Shown here piece after piece: positions 15,116 to 22,258 of a stretch of 22,258 nucleotides of DNA. Both the position numbers and the translations under genes were made by a program. Origin of the DNA: Candidatus Nitrosopumilus sp. Lineage in GTDB: Archaea > Thermoproteota > Nitrososphaeria > Nitrososphaerales > Nitrosopumilaceae. The notes beneath the pieces were generated by a model that had not been told where the DNA came from, ran no database searches, and saw only the letters and a list, made by a program, of their open reading frames with translations. Each line of letters opens with the position of its first letter. Within the stretch, counting starts at the first letter, position 1. The DNA lies in assembly GCA_011055585.1 (NCBI GenBank), contig DRGT01000164.1, forward strand, positions 1 to 22,258. The letters are read 5' to 3'.

Positions 15116-15475
15116 TTATGCCTTCAAAACAGTTGACACAACATGGTCAACTGCCTCGTCAAACTTGTCGCCTATCTTTTTTTGTACATTTTTTAGGTTT
15201 TCATCACCTTCGGTAGCTATTTTTTGAGATTCTAATTTGGCTTTCTCACGTGACTGTGCTATAATTGATTCTGCTTCTTTAGTTGCCATTTCAGTTACCT
15301 GTTTTCGCAATTTGTCAATTTCTTTCAGAGCCTTTTGATTTAGCTGATTCTTCATATCTGCTAGTTTTTCATCTAAGGAATCAATGTTAGACTCCAATCC
15401 CGATAAAGCTTTGATTATGTCATCAACTTTTGCAGGAGCAGTTGTAGTAACTGGGATTTCTTCAGTAGATGCCAT
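15116..15475 (-). CDS. A-type ATP synthase peripheral stalk subunit, H/G-like coiled coil
   Basis: The 119-residue protein is mostly one long coiled coil (about residues 20-100: LSGLESNIDSLDEKL ... ESIIAQSREKAKLESQK) ending in NVQKKIGDKFDEAVDHVVST. This matches the build of AhaH/NtpF-type stalk subunits, which pair with subunit E to tie the A1 head to subunit I. It follows subunit C on the same strand, which supports the call. I chose ATG 15475 (MASTEEIPV); an upstream in-frame TTG at 15523 would add 16 residues. A TATA-like ATTTAAGG lies roughly 20 bp before 15475. Sequence similarity alone would be weak, so the assignment rests on coil shape and neighbourhood. Confidence 0.6.
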   Translation of the reverse strand: MASTEEIPVTTTAPAKVDDIIKALSGLESNIDSLDEKLADMKNQLNQKALKEIDKLRKQVTEMATKEAESIIAQSREKAKLESQKIATEGDENLKNVQKKIGDKFDEAVDHVVSTVLKA

Positions 15476-15564
15476 TTTTTTAGAACCCTTAAATTTCAAT
15501 GCAGATGATGCTTTCAAATCCAATAATTAAATCCTTCAATTATGATAAGAGTAAAATTATCAAG

Positions 15565-16608
15565 TTATTCTATAGTGATAATCTTTGACATAGTAATTTG
15601 AGGATCAATCTTTTGTTGTACTGCATATGCAATTGCGGACAGGTTCCTCACCTCAAAAGTAGTCAACTTCAAAATTCCAATTACGTTAGACAAGCTAAAC
15701 ATTTTCGTAAACGTTCTATTCACTGTTCTAAAAATTTCAAGCTCAAATGATCTTTCAAACTGTGAAATAGCTTCTATAGGAACTTTTGTTTCTGGGATCA
15801 TTTCCTTATAGTATGTATTTTCTAGTTCACCAAATGCATCCGCTACGGATTCCATCGCACAAAGTCTAACTACCAAGTCTCTTGAAACTGTTGAAGTGTA
15901 AGCCACTATAAGGTCCAGTATTTGTTGTTCTTCTAACCCCCAGAATTTTCCTCTAAGCGTACTAAGTAAATTGAAAAAGTCAATATCCATTCTTATCAAG
16001 GGAACAACATCTCTCTCTCCAGACCTTTTCATCGCTGTACCTAATTGTTTGTAGAATATTTTTTCAAAATAGATGTCAAACACTTGCAAATCCTTTTTTT
16101 CATTATAAAGTGTAACTGCTTTTGCAACTTCATCCCCAAATTCACTTGAAGCTAAACTTGATGCAGCTTCCTCTATGTCTTTTGCAACAAGAGCCTTGAC
16201 AATTATGTCACGACGTCCAATTAGTTCTTCGGCTCGTAGATTTATCCGAGATTCGATCTGTTCAGATGGTATACCCAAAACTTTTCCTTTGAATATGAGT
16301 TTTAAATTCCAAATTAACAACTTTAGATAATACGCTTTCAAAACAGCTGACCCGCCTACAGACTTACCAAGGGAGTAATGGACTTCGGCAAGACGACTTC
16401 TTAAGAGAGCTTCTATTTTTTCTGGTGTAAATGGTGTTGTAAGCTTAGAAATAGAGTCAGCATAAGCAGTATTTTTTATTCTTGTTACGAGCTCATCTAG
16501 GTCTCTTGACTCGGCCAAAGTTTGAAGTTCTTTTTTTGAAAGTAATTTTCCACGTGCACTAAACGATTTTACAGAAGAAAATACTTTTTGAGGACCACCA
16601 ATACCCAA
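15565..16608 (-). CDS. atpC: A-type ATP synthase subunit C
   Basis: Subunit C (homologue of V-ATPase subunit d) caps the membrane rotor ring and couples it to the central stalk. The 347-residue length and helix-rich composition fit, as do the opening GKLLSKKELQTLAESRDLDE, the middle VVPLIRMDIDFFNLLSTLRG (the family's 'D..N....R.K' helix), and the closing EVRNLSAIAYAVQQKI (the family's 'NLR.I...K'). The frame has no ATG near the start; TTG 16608 is preferred because TATA-like ATTAAAAT (16633-16640) lies 25-32 bp upstream, fitting leaderless initiation. It has its own promoter, separate from the E-A-B-D block, and follows the K gene terminator. Confidence 0.9.
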   Translation of the reverse strand: MGIGGPQKVFSSVKSFSARGKLLSKKELQTLAESRDLDELVTRIKNTAYADSISKLTTPFTPEKIEALLRSRLAEVHYSLGKSVGGSAVLKAYYLKLLIWNLKLIFKGKVLGIPSEQIESRINLRAEELIGRRDIIVKALVAKDIEEAASSLASSEFGDEVAKAVTLYNEKKDLQVFDIYFEKIFYKQLGTAMKRSGERDVVPLIRMDIDFFNLLSTLRGKFWGLEEQQILDLIVAYTSTVSRDLVVRLCAMESVADAFGELENTYYKEMIPETKVPIEAISQFERSFELEIFRTVNRTFTKMFSLSNVIGILKLTTFEVRNLSAIAYAVQQKIDPQITMSKIITIE

Positions 16609-16632
16609 TTCCTTTAGACTTGATGAATGAGG

Positions 16633-16640
16633 ATTTTAAT
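16633..16640 (-). promoter_or_regulatory. TATA-like promoter element of subunit C
   Basis: On the minus strand this is ATTAAAAT in the context TAAACATTAAAATCC, the same 15-base context found before subunit E (21611-21625). It is 25-32 bp upstream of TTG 16608. Confidence 0.5.
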
Positions 16641-16681
16641 GTTTAGTGAATACTTTTAATTGGATGTATAATTACTTACGC

Positions 16682-16712
16682 AAAAAAAATTTTTAAACTA
16701 AATTTTTTTGAT
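16682..16712 (-). terminator. T-rich terminator after subunit K
   Basis: On the minus strand, just past the K stop, the sequence runs AAAAAAATTTAGTTTAAAAATTTT and then further T: an A/T-rich hairpin-capable stretch ending in eight T residues (16689-16682). It fits a terminator for the abundant rotor-ring message. Confidence 0.4.
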
Positions 16713-16715
16713 AAC

Positions 16716-17018
16716 TTATTGTCCCAAGATGATAAACATCATTACTATACCATAGATAGCAATTGATTCTACCATCCCGATAAAGATGAAAACTTTTGAT
16801 TGTAGTGCAGGGTTTTCGCTGATTACTGCAAGACCTGCAGAACCTACATAACCTAATCCAATGCCTGCACCTAGTGCAGCAAGACCAAATGCAAAACCAG
16901 CACCTAACACTTTCATGTCTCCAGAAGCAGAAGATTCTACTTCTTCTTGACCGTAAACATTTGTAAAACCTAAAACTAATACCGAAAGGATTCCAATTAC
17001 GAAAACAAGGTACCTCAT
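16716..17018 (-). CDS. atpK: A-type ATP synthase subunit K (rotor c ring)
   Basis: This proteolipid forms the rotor ring in the membrane. The 100-residue protein has a signal-peptide-like N-terminus (YLVFVIGILSVLVLGF ... VYG-Q), then one two-helix hairpin: a glycine-rich first helix (GAGFAFGLAALGAGIGLGYV, residues 39-58), the polar loop SENPALQSK, and a second helix carrying the ion-binding Glu84 (GMVESIAIYG). A single hairpin per subunit means the ring is not of the duplicated V-type. No Gln is seen in the first helix where sodium-type rings have one, so proton use is likelier; that is inference. ATG 17018 has its own TATA-like TATATTTA (17044-17051) 26-33 bp upstream. Confidence 0.9.
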   Translation of the reverse strand: MRYLVFVIGILSVLVLGFTNVYGQEEVESSASGDMKVLGAGFAFGLAALGAGIGLGYVGSAGLAVISENPALQSKVFIFIGMVESIAIYGIVMMFIILGQ

Positions 17019-17043
17019 TGGTATCAGTTTAACGTTCTTAGAC

Positions 17044-17051
17044 TATATTTA
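17044..17051 (-). promoter_or_regulatory. TATA-like promoter of subunit K
   Basis: The minus strand reads TAAATATA within GATTTAAATATAG, 26-33 bp before ATG 17018 and just downstream of the 43-aa ORF. It would allow extra production of K, which is needed in many copies per complex. Confidence 0.4.
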
Positions 17052-17066
17052 AATCATAATATGACT

Positions 17067-17198
17067 TTATGATTTTTCTAACATGGTTTTCTTAAAAGAT
17101 TCAAGATCACTTTTTATAGATTTTACAAAATCGTCATAATCTTGATCAAGACTTGATTTTGTACTTTCTAAAGTTTTCTTGATATCTTCTTTTGCCAT
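17067..17198 (-). CDS. Uncharacterised 43-aa protein encoded inside the ATP synthase operon
   Basis: This ORF sits between subunits D and K and is below the usual length cutoff. ATG (17198-17196) overlaps the subunit D stop by one base (TAATG), the same junction as between B and D, so it is very likely translated by coupling. The product begins MAKEDIKKTLESTKSSLDQD and continues as one charged amphipathic helix to MLEKS. It has 10 Lys against about 11 acidic residues, no cysteines and no membrane span. It is not a recognisable subunit F (about 100 residues) or H. It could be a small stalk or regulatory subunit; that is inference. Confidence 0.65.
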   Translation of the reverse strand: MAKEDIKKTLESTKSSLDQDYDDFVKSIKSDLESFKKTMLEKS

Positions 17199-17833
17199 TA
17201 CCCTTTTCTCTTTTCGATGACAGCTTTAACTTTTTTTAATCTTACGAATTCTTCCCGATCTCGTTCCTCTAATGTTGCAAGTATGAATCTTATTCGAGAT
17301 TCATACATAGGTATAATGATATTTTCAAGAGCATTCAATAATTTCTGAGTTTTCTCTAATGCTTTTGCTAAACTAATTATTGAATTTTCAAATTCAGCTG
17401 CCTTGCAAATTTGAGGAAGCATTGTTTTGATTTGTTTTGCTGCTCTATCAATTGTAGCATTTGTGTCAGCAAATCCATATGGCATCGAGTCAGCATGAAT
17501 TTCTTTAACAGAAAGCACGGGAATAGATACATCAACTATTCGTTTTACATCAACATCTATTTCCATAGAGGCTGGTGTAGACTGTGCAACTGAATCCACA
17601 GTGTTAGTTCCAAGAGTAAGATAAGCCTCATTCACCGTACGATAAACATCTTGAAGAGGAGTCCAAATATCTCCTCGAGCTTTTGTTGCTTCATCAATCA
17701 ATTCGTTGATTCGTTTCAGTAAGACTGCACGTTTATCATCTAAGATTTTTCGAACCATTGTAGCAACTTTACTTGAACGTCTGTATTTGAGAAGTTCAAT
17801 TTTGGTAGCTGATACATTTTGCCCAAATGACAT
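17198..17833 (-). CDS. atpD: A-type ATP synthase subunit D (central stalk)
   Basis: Subunit D is the long alpha-helical hairpin of the rotating central shaft inside the A3B3 head. The 211-residue protein has the family start VSATKIELLKYRRSSKVATM with RKILDDKRAVLLKRINELID, a middle variable loop, and the paired C-terminal helix ALENIIIPMYESRIRFILATLEERDREEFVRLKKVKAVIEKRK (split across about residues 165-210). ATG 17833 overlaps the subunit B stop by one base (TAATG). It is followed, again with a TAATG overlap, by the 43-aa ORF. Length and motifs are normal for the family. Confidence 0.95.
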   Translation of the reverse strand: MSFGQNVSATKIELLKYRRSSKVATMVRKILDDKRAVLLKRINELIDEATKARGDIWTPLQDVYRTVNEAYLTLGTNTVDSVAQSTPASMEIDVDVKRIVDVSIPVLSVKEIHADSMPYGFADTNATIDRAAKQIKTMLPQICKAAEFENSIISLAKALEKTQKLLNALENIIIPMYESRIRFILATLEERDREEFVRLKKVKAVIEKRKG

Positions 17834-19221
17834 TACTTGCTCGCCTTATAGTATTGATCAATAAACTTGTCTTTTACCTTGGTGAGTTCATTTTTTGGTA
17901 AAGCGGATGCTACCTTCCACTGAAGACCAAGTGTTTCTTCAAGATTTCTATTTTCATCTAGTCCCTGTGATAGAAATTCTTTTTCAAACATGTCCCCAAC
18001 ATCCATGTATTTTCTATCGACTTCTGTAAGGCCACCTTTTCCAACGATTTCAGAAAGTGCTCTAACTTCCTGTGCTCTAGAATAAGCATCGTAACATTGA
18101 TTTGAAATTTCCTGATGATCCGCACGTGTCTTTCCTTCTCCAACTCCATCTTTCATAATTCTACTAAGACTCATCAATACATTTACTGGCGGATAGACTC
18201 CTTTTCTAAAGAGTTCTCTACCAAGAACAATTTGTCCTTCAGTGATGTATCCGGTAAGATCGGGAATTGGATGGGTGATATCATCTGATGGCATCGAAAG
18301 TATGGGCATTTGAGTAACGCTTCCCTTTTTCCCTTTTAGTCTTCCAGCCCTTTCGTAGATAGTAGACAGGTCAGTGTATAGATATCCAGGATAACCCTTT
18401 CTCCCTGGAACTTCTTCACGTGCTGCAGAGATTTCTCTTAATGCTTCACAATAATTTGTCATGTCTGTAAGAATAACAAGAACATGCATGCCAAGATCAT
18501 ACGCAAGGTATTCTGCCGCAGTCAGTGCAACACGAGGCGTGATTATTCTTTCAATGGCTGGATCGTCTGCAAGATTTAGAAAGAGAACACTTCTTTTTAG
18601 CGCACCCGATTCTTCTAGACTACGTTGAAAGTATTTAGCTTCACTATATTGTACACCAATTGCTGCAAACACTACAGCAAACTCTTCTCCACTTCCAACC
18701 ACGGAAGCTTGTCTTGCAATCTGCGCAGCCAGAATATTGTGAGACATTCCAGAGCCTGAAAAGATTGGTAGTTTCTGTCCCCGTACAAGTGTCAACATAC
18801 CATCGATAACAGAAACACCTGTTTGGATAAAGTCACTTGGATAATCCCGTTGCTCAGGGTTCATTGGCTCGCCGTTTATATCTTCAAATTTGGATGCGAT
18901 AGGATCTGGAAGACCGTCTTTTGGTCTACCCAATCCATCAAAAACTCTACCGAGAATATCTTCAGAAAGAGGCATTGTCATAACTTTGCCGACAAACTTT
19001 GCCTTAGTTCCAGAAATGGAAAGACCCATTGTTCCTTCAAAAACTTGAACTACAGCTTTTCCATTTCCTACCTCCAAAACTTTGCCTAATCTTTTTTCAC
19101 CTTCCGTTGTTTGAATTTCTACAAGTTCATCAAACATGGCGTTCTCAACTCCATCCACTACAACTAGCGGTCCCTTAATTTCTGCAATCTTATTGTATTC
19201 TATTCCACCTTGTAACGTCAA
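17833..19221 (-). CDS. atpB: A-type ATP synthase subunit B (regulatory head subunit)
   Basis: Subunit B alternates with A in the head and carries non-catalytic nucleotide sites. The 462-residue protein has the family N-terminal barrel ([20 protein letters not shown]) and [20 protein letters not shown]. The former P-loop is replaced by FSGSGMSHN, as is standard for B. The central region reads [40 protein letters not shown] and [20 protein letters not shown] (the arginine-finger region). The C-terminal helical domain is intact. The start is TTG 19221, overlapping the subunit A stop by 4 bp (TTGA). No intein or truncation is seen. Confidence 0.95.
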   Translation of the reverse strand: MTLQGGIEYNKIAEIKGPLVVVDGVENAMFDELVEIQTTEGEKRLGKVLEVGNGKAVVQVFEGTMGLSISGTKAKFVGKVMTMPLSEDILGRVFDGLGRPKDGLPDPIASKFEDINGEPMNPEQRDYPSDFIQTGVSVIDGMLTLVRGQKLPIFSGSGMSHNILAAQIARQASVVGSGEEFAVVFAAIGVQYSEAKYFQRSLEESGALKRSVLFLNLADDPAIERIITPRVALTAAEYLAYDLGMHVLVILTDMTNYCEALREISAAREEVPGRKGYPGYLYTDLSTIYERAGRLKGKKGSVTQMPILSMPSDDITHPIPDLTGYITEGQIVLGRELFRKGVYPPVNVLMSLSRIMKDGVGEGKTRADHQEISNQCYDAYSRAQEVRALSEIVGKGGLTEVDRKYMDVGDMFEKEFLSQGLDENRNLEETLGLQWKVASALPKNELTKVKDKFIDQYYKASK

Positions 19222-21005
19222 TTGGTAACCTTCACTCCTGATATGTTCTTGAATTGTTCATTCATGTTCTGGCTCAATTGATCTAGTTGTTCAAGTTGAT
19301 CATCTGGAACGTCCATTCTAGCTTTTAACAAGTTACTAATGATAGGCAATGCACGAATGTCAGCTAGAGATGCATTCTCTTTCAGAGCACGTTGACCACT
19401 TTTGTAAAATTCAACTAGTAACTTCAAAAGCTTGAATTGTTTTTCTGGACTACAGTACGTATCTACTTTGTCAAAAGAGTTTTGTTGTAGAAAACCTATC
19501 TTAATCATTCGTGCTACTTCTAAAATGAGTTTTTCATCATCAGGTAATGCTTCTGGTCCTAACAGTCTAACAATTTCTTTAAGCGTATCTTCTCTTTGCA
19601 AGACTACATACGCTTCATTTCTCAAGTTGAGCCAATCTTCATTAACATTAGATTTCCACCACTTTTCTACATCAGAAAGATATCCGGAATAGCTGTTCAT
19701 CCAATTTATTGAAGGATAGTGTCTGGAATATGCAAGTCTTGCATCAAGTGCCCAAAATGTCTTGATGAATCTGATGGTATGAGTTGTAACTGGTTCAGTA
19801 AAGTCTCCTCCTGAAGGTGAAACTGCTCCAATCAATGTAACTGATCCGTGTCTCTCTGGACTACCAAGAGCATGAACCCTTCCAGCTCTCTCATAAAACT
19901 CTGCGAGTCTAGAAGCAAGATAAGATGGATATCCTTCCTCAGCTGGCATCTCTTCAAGTCTACCGCTCATTTCTCTTAGAGCCTCCGCCCACCTGCTCGT
20001 AGAGTCTGCTACAAGCACTACATCTTTTCCCATATCTCTATAATATTCCGCAATGGTTACTCCAGTGTAGATACTAGCTTCTCTTGCTGCCACCGGCATG
20101 TTACTTGTATTCGCTACCAGAATGGTTCTTTCCATTAGCGGCCTTCCTGTGTGGGGGTCTTTTAGCTCAGGAAATTCTATAAGAACTTCAGTCATTTCGT
20201 TTCCTCTTTCCCCACATCCTATGTATACAACAACTTGAGAATCAGCCCACTTTGCGATCTGATGAAGTGTAACAGTCTTCCCAGTACCAAAAGCCCCTGG
20301 AATTGATCCCGTTCCTCCTTTAGCCATAGGAAAGAACGTATCAATCACACGCTGACCTGTAATTAATGGAATATTTGGATCGGATCTACTGGTATAAGGT
20401 CGTGGTTTTCTGACAGGCCAATAATGATACATCTTTAGAGGAATCTTTTTTCCATCTTTTTCGGTAGTAGCAACTTCGGTTTCAAGATCATACTCACCTT
20501 CACTTACAATATTTGTTATCTTGCCACCTTGATGATTAGGCGGAACCATAATACTATGTAGGGTTAGTTGAGTTTCTTGAACTTCTCCCAACACACTTCC
20601 AGCTTCTACTTCATCACCTACCTTCACAGTTGGAGTAAACTTGAATTTCTTTGTCATGTCAACTGGAGTAGTTTTAATGCCTCTGCTAATGAAAGAACCA
20701 GATTTCTTTGCAATTTCCCTCAAAGGTCTTTGAATACCATCATAAATTTGACCCATAATTCCCGGTCCTAGTAAAACACTCAATTGATTTCCGGTGCCGA
20801 CAACAGGCTCTCCAGGTTTGAGACCACTTGTAGATTCATAGACTTGAATAAACGCAACATCACCTGTTAGACGAATTATCTCGCCGATAAGATTGGCTTC
20901 CCCAACAGATACAGTTTCATACATTTTTCCATCAGACATTCCGTCTGCTTTTACTGCAGGTCCGCTAATCCAAACAATTTTACCTTTTGCCGTCACATCA
21001 ATCAC
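19218..21005 (-). CDS. atpA: A-type ATP synthase subunit A (catalytic)
   Basis: This catalytic subunit makes or splits ATP in the A1 head. The 595 residues have the family layout: the N-terminal beta barrel ([15 protein letters not shown]), the A-type-specific insert (about 110-195, [12 protein letters not shown] at its end), and a P-loop reading GAFGTGKT (237-244) instead of the usual [25 protein letters not shown] has the catalytic Glu, [20 protein letters not shown] follows, and the C-terminal helices are intact. Length shows no intein, which some archaeal A genes carry. The start is GTG 21005, overlapping the subunit E stop by 4 bp (GTGA). It is the second gene of the minus-strand operon. 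Confidence 0.97.
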   Translation of the reverse strand: MIDVTAKGKIVWISGPAVKADGMSDGKMYETVSVGEANLIGEIIRLTGDVAFIQVYESTSGLKPGEPVVGTGNQLSVLLGPGIMGQIYDGIQRPLREIAKKSGSFISRGIKTTPVDMTKKFKFTPTVKVGDEVEAGSVLGEVQETQLTLHSIMVPPNHQGGKITNIVSEGEYDLETEVATTEKDGKKIPLKMYHYWPVRKPRPYTSRSDPNIPLITGQRVIDTFFPMAKGGTGSIPGAFGTGKTVTLHQIAKWADSQVVVYIGCGERGNEMTEVLIEFPELKDPHTGRPLMERTILVANTSNMPVAAREASIYTGVTIAEYYRDMGKDVVLVADSTSRWAEALREMSGRLEEMPAEEGYPSYLASRLAEFYERAGRVHALGSPERHGSVTLIGAVSPSGGDFTEPVTTHTIRFIKTFWALDARLAYSRHYPSINWMNSYSGYLSDVEKWWKSNVNEDWLNLRNEAYVVLQREDTLKEIVRLLGPEALPDDEKLILEVARMIKIGFLQQNSFDKVDTYCSPEKQFKLLKLLVEFYKSGQRALKENASLADIRALPIISNLLKARMDVPDDQLEQLDQLSQNMNEQFKNISGVKVTN

Positions 21006-21589
21006 CTTCCAAATTTAGTTGCAACATCTTTTCTTATCACGGGCTTTAGCCGTTCAAGTCTTGCATCAATTGTATTATCAAAATTCATTGAACCGTCTTT
21101 TGATTTTACGAAAATTCCCCCTATACATTCAATCGTATCAGAAGACAAGGTTGTACCTTTAAATTTTTTCAGTATAGATTTAACTAAATCGGAATCTCTT
21201 GCGTTGGTTGATATAACTACATCTGTAGTTCCTAATGATGTTATTGCTTCATCAATTAATTGAGTCATAAGATTTGTATAGTCTTTTTGTACCGATTCAC
21301 GAAGTTTTTCAATGGCTTTGTCGATGACCTTTTCGACAGACTCATCCACCAACAAAATCTGTTTGCTTCTTTCTGCTAAACCCGAACTTCCAATTATTTG
21401 ACTTTGTATCTTATCTGCATCTTTTTTTCCTTCTGCAATTATTCTATCATACTCTTGTTCAAGTGGAGGAAGTGAATCTGATAGAACCTTTTTAGAATTA
21501 TCAAGTGATTGCTTTAAGCTTTCCAATAACTCCTCTTCAGATTTTTTTAAAATTTTGTCAATCGTTTTTTCTAACGCAGCAGAACTCAA
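21002..21589 (-). CDS. atpE: A-type ATP synthase subunit E (peripheral stalk)
   Basis: Subunit E forms the peripheral stalk that stops the head from turning. The 195 residues are a long helix (about 1-90, with [20 protein letters not shown] and [18 protein letters not shown]) followed by the globular domain. That domain holds [17 protein letters not shown] and [20 protein letters not shown], the latter the family's 'GGxxxxSxDGxxxxDNT' signature, with [18 protein letters not shown] at the end. The start is TTG 21589; TATA-like ATTAAAAT (21613-21620) is 24-31 bp upstream, as before subunit C. It opens the E-A-B-D-ORF block and is transcribed away from subunit I. Confidence 0.92.
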   Translation of the reverse strand: MSSAALEKTIDKILKKSEEELLESLKQSLDNSKKVLSDSLPPLEQEYDRIIAEGKKDADKIQSQIIGSSGLAERSKQILLVDESVEKVIDKAIEKLRESVQKDYTNLMTQLIDEAITSLGTTDVVISTNARDSDLVKSILKKFKGTTLSSDTIECIGGIFVKSKDGSMNFDNTIDARLERLKPVIRKDVATKFGR

Positions 21590-21681
21590 CGATCAAGAAA
21601 TATTGATAACGGATTTTAATGTTTATCAACTCAAGAACCTAAGAAACGTTTTAAAATCAATAATTAAACGTAAATGCTATC
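21590..21681. promoter_or_regulatory. Divergent promoter region between subunits E and I
   Basis: The 92-bp spacer holds two back-to-back TATA-like elements. The minus-strand element in TAAACATTAAAATCC (21625-21611) serves subunit E. The plus-strand element TTTTAAAATC (about 21649-21658) lies 25-32 bp before TTG 21682 and serves subunit I. This would let both halves of the complex respond to the same local factors. Confidence 0.55.
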
Positions 21682-22258
21682 TTGGCATCAGCGGATCTGA
21701 TTTTAGGTTCTGTTATCCTACCAAGATCAGAATCTCCTGAAGCTATTTCGAGACTCGCTGAATTTGACTGGTTTCACAACTTAGAAACTAAAAGTGATAC
21801 TGTAACACCCGAAATCGATGACTTGCTTCTAAAGGCTCAGAAACTATACCAATCAATTGATGAAGTTGTAAAGGGTCTACAAATCCCACCTCGTGTTGGG
21901 ATTTTAGAAATTTTATTCAAGGGTACTGTGATAAAAAAAACATCATACGAACTTAATGAAATTGAAAACATGATAGAAGATCTAGAGGAAAAAAGTTTAA
22001 GCATTTTAAAGCAACCGAAAAAACTTCTTGATGAATATGCAGAAACTGAACGTTCTCTAGAAGAATATACTATATTGAAAGAAACTATTGAAGTAGTAAG
22101 AAAGCTAAATGTAAACTTGAATAATCTTGGTTTAACCAAGTACTTTTACACAAACCTCTTTGTAATTGATTCAAAAGATTATGGTGAAATAGCTCGTTCT
22201 TTACAAGACATCCCCATCTTTAGTTATGCATTAGAAAATAAACAAAAAACAGCGATAA
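21682..22258 (+). CDS. atpI: A-type ATP synthase subunit I, N-terminal part (partial)
   Basis: The start of subunit I, the large stator (a-like) protein of the membrane sector. Only 192 codons of the cytoplasmic domain are in the window; the membrane channel half lies beyond the right edge. The opening LGSVILPRSESPEAISRLAEFDWFH matches the family's first beta-alpha unit ('..v.iv.l....e.i..L..lg.vH'). The following KLYQSIDEVVKGLQIPP and the long coiled coil (NEIENMIEDLEEK ... TERSLEEYTILKETIEV) match the stalk-binding domain. TTG 21682 is the only usable start; the frame is closed by TAA at 21661, and a TATA box sits at the right distance. It is missing from automatic ORF calls because it has no stop in the window. 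Confidence 0.8.
   Translation, partial: MASADLILGSVILPRSESPEAISRLAEFDWFHNLETKSDTVTPEIDDLLLKAQKLYQSIDEVVKGLQIPPRVGILEILFKGTVIKKTSYELNEIENMIEDLEEKSLSILKQPKKLLDEYAETERSLEEYTILKETIEVVRKLNVNLNNLGLTKYFYTNLFVIDSKDYGEIARSLQDIPIFSYALENKQKTAI

Overview
The window looks like chromosomal DNA of an ammonia-oxidising archaeon (Nitrososphaeria / Thaumarchaeota), most like the marine Nitrosopumilus group. This rests on low-GC sequence, an archaeal A-type ATP synthase, an Amt ammonium transporter with a cleavable signal peptide, a CFI-box surface protein, and TATA-like boxes 24-32 bp upstream of many start codons (often TTG or GTG). That spacing is typical of leaderless archaeal transcripts. No ammonia monooxygenase genes are present, so the assignment is inference. 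Nothing points to a phage, plasmid, insertion sequence or CRISPR array.

Layout. Positions 1-4396 hold the end of an ABC transporter ATPase overlapping a membrane-anchored S-layer-type protein, a methyltransferase, a large surface protein with an exact internal duplication, and a small membrane protein. Positions 4400-5956 encode a UbiB/ABC1-family kinase-like protein whose start codon is not canonical. An Hsp20 chaperone converges on it with no spacer. Positions 6425-8927 form a tight nucleotide-metabolism operon: thymidylate kinase, an HD-domain phosphohydrolase of the SAMHD1/dGTPase type, and UMP kinase, each overlapping the next by 4 bp. Positions 8937-11540 hold small conserved or unknown genes, including a LEA14-like anchored protein, a 36-residue membrane microprotein not in any long ORF, and a Cas4-like protein with a damaged nuclease site preceded by a 14-codon upstream ORF. 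Then come the ammonium transporter (amt), a two-domain rhodanese sulfurtransferase, a UspA protein and an unknown small protein.

Positions 15116-22258 are the A-type ATP synthase locus, mostly on the minus strand: E, A, B, D, an undescribed 43-codon ORF, K, C and a coiled-coil H/G-like stalk protein. Subunit I starts divergently at 21682 and runs off the window. E, A, B, D and the small ORF overlap end to end, while K, C and probably the stalk gene have their own promoters. No subunit F is recognisable here.

Together the right half couples nitrogen uptake (amt) with energy conservation (rotary ATP synthase), and the left half is cell surface plus nucleotide salvage. The most interesting signals are the 43-aa ORF inside the ATP synthase operon, the 36-aa microprotein, the promoter plus 14-codon ORF upstream of the Cas4-like gene, and the missing canonical start of the UbiB gene.
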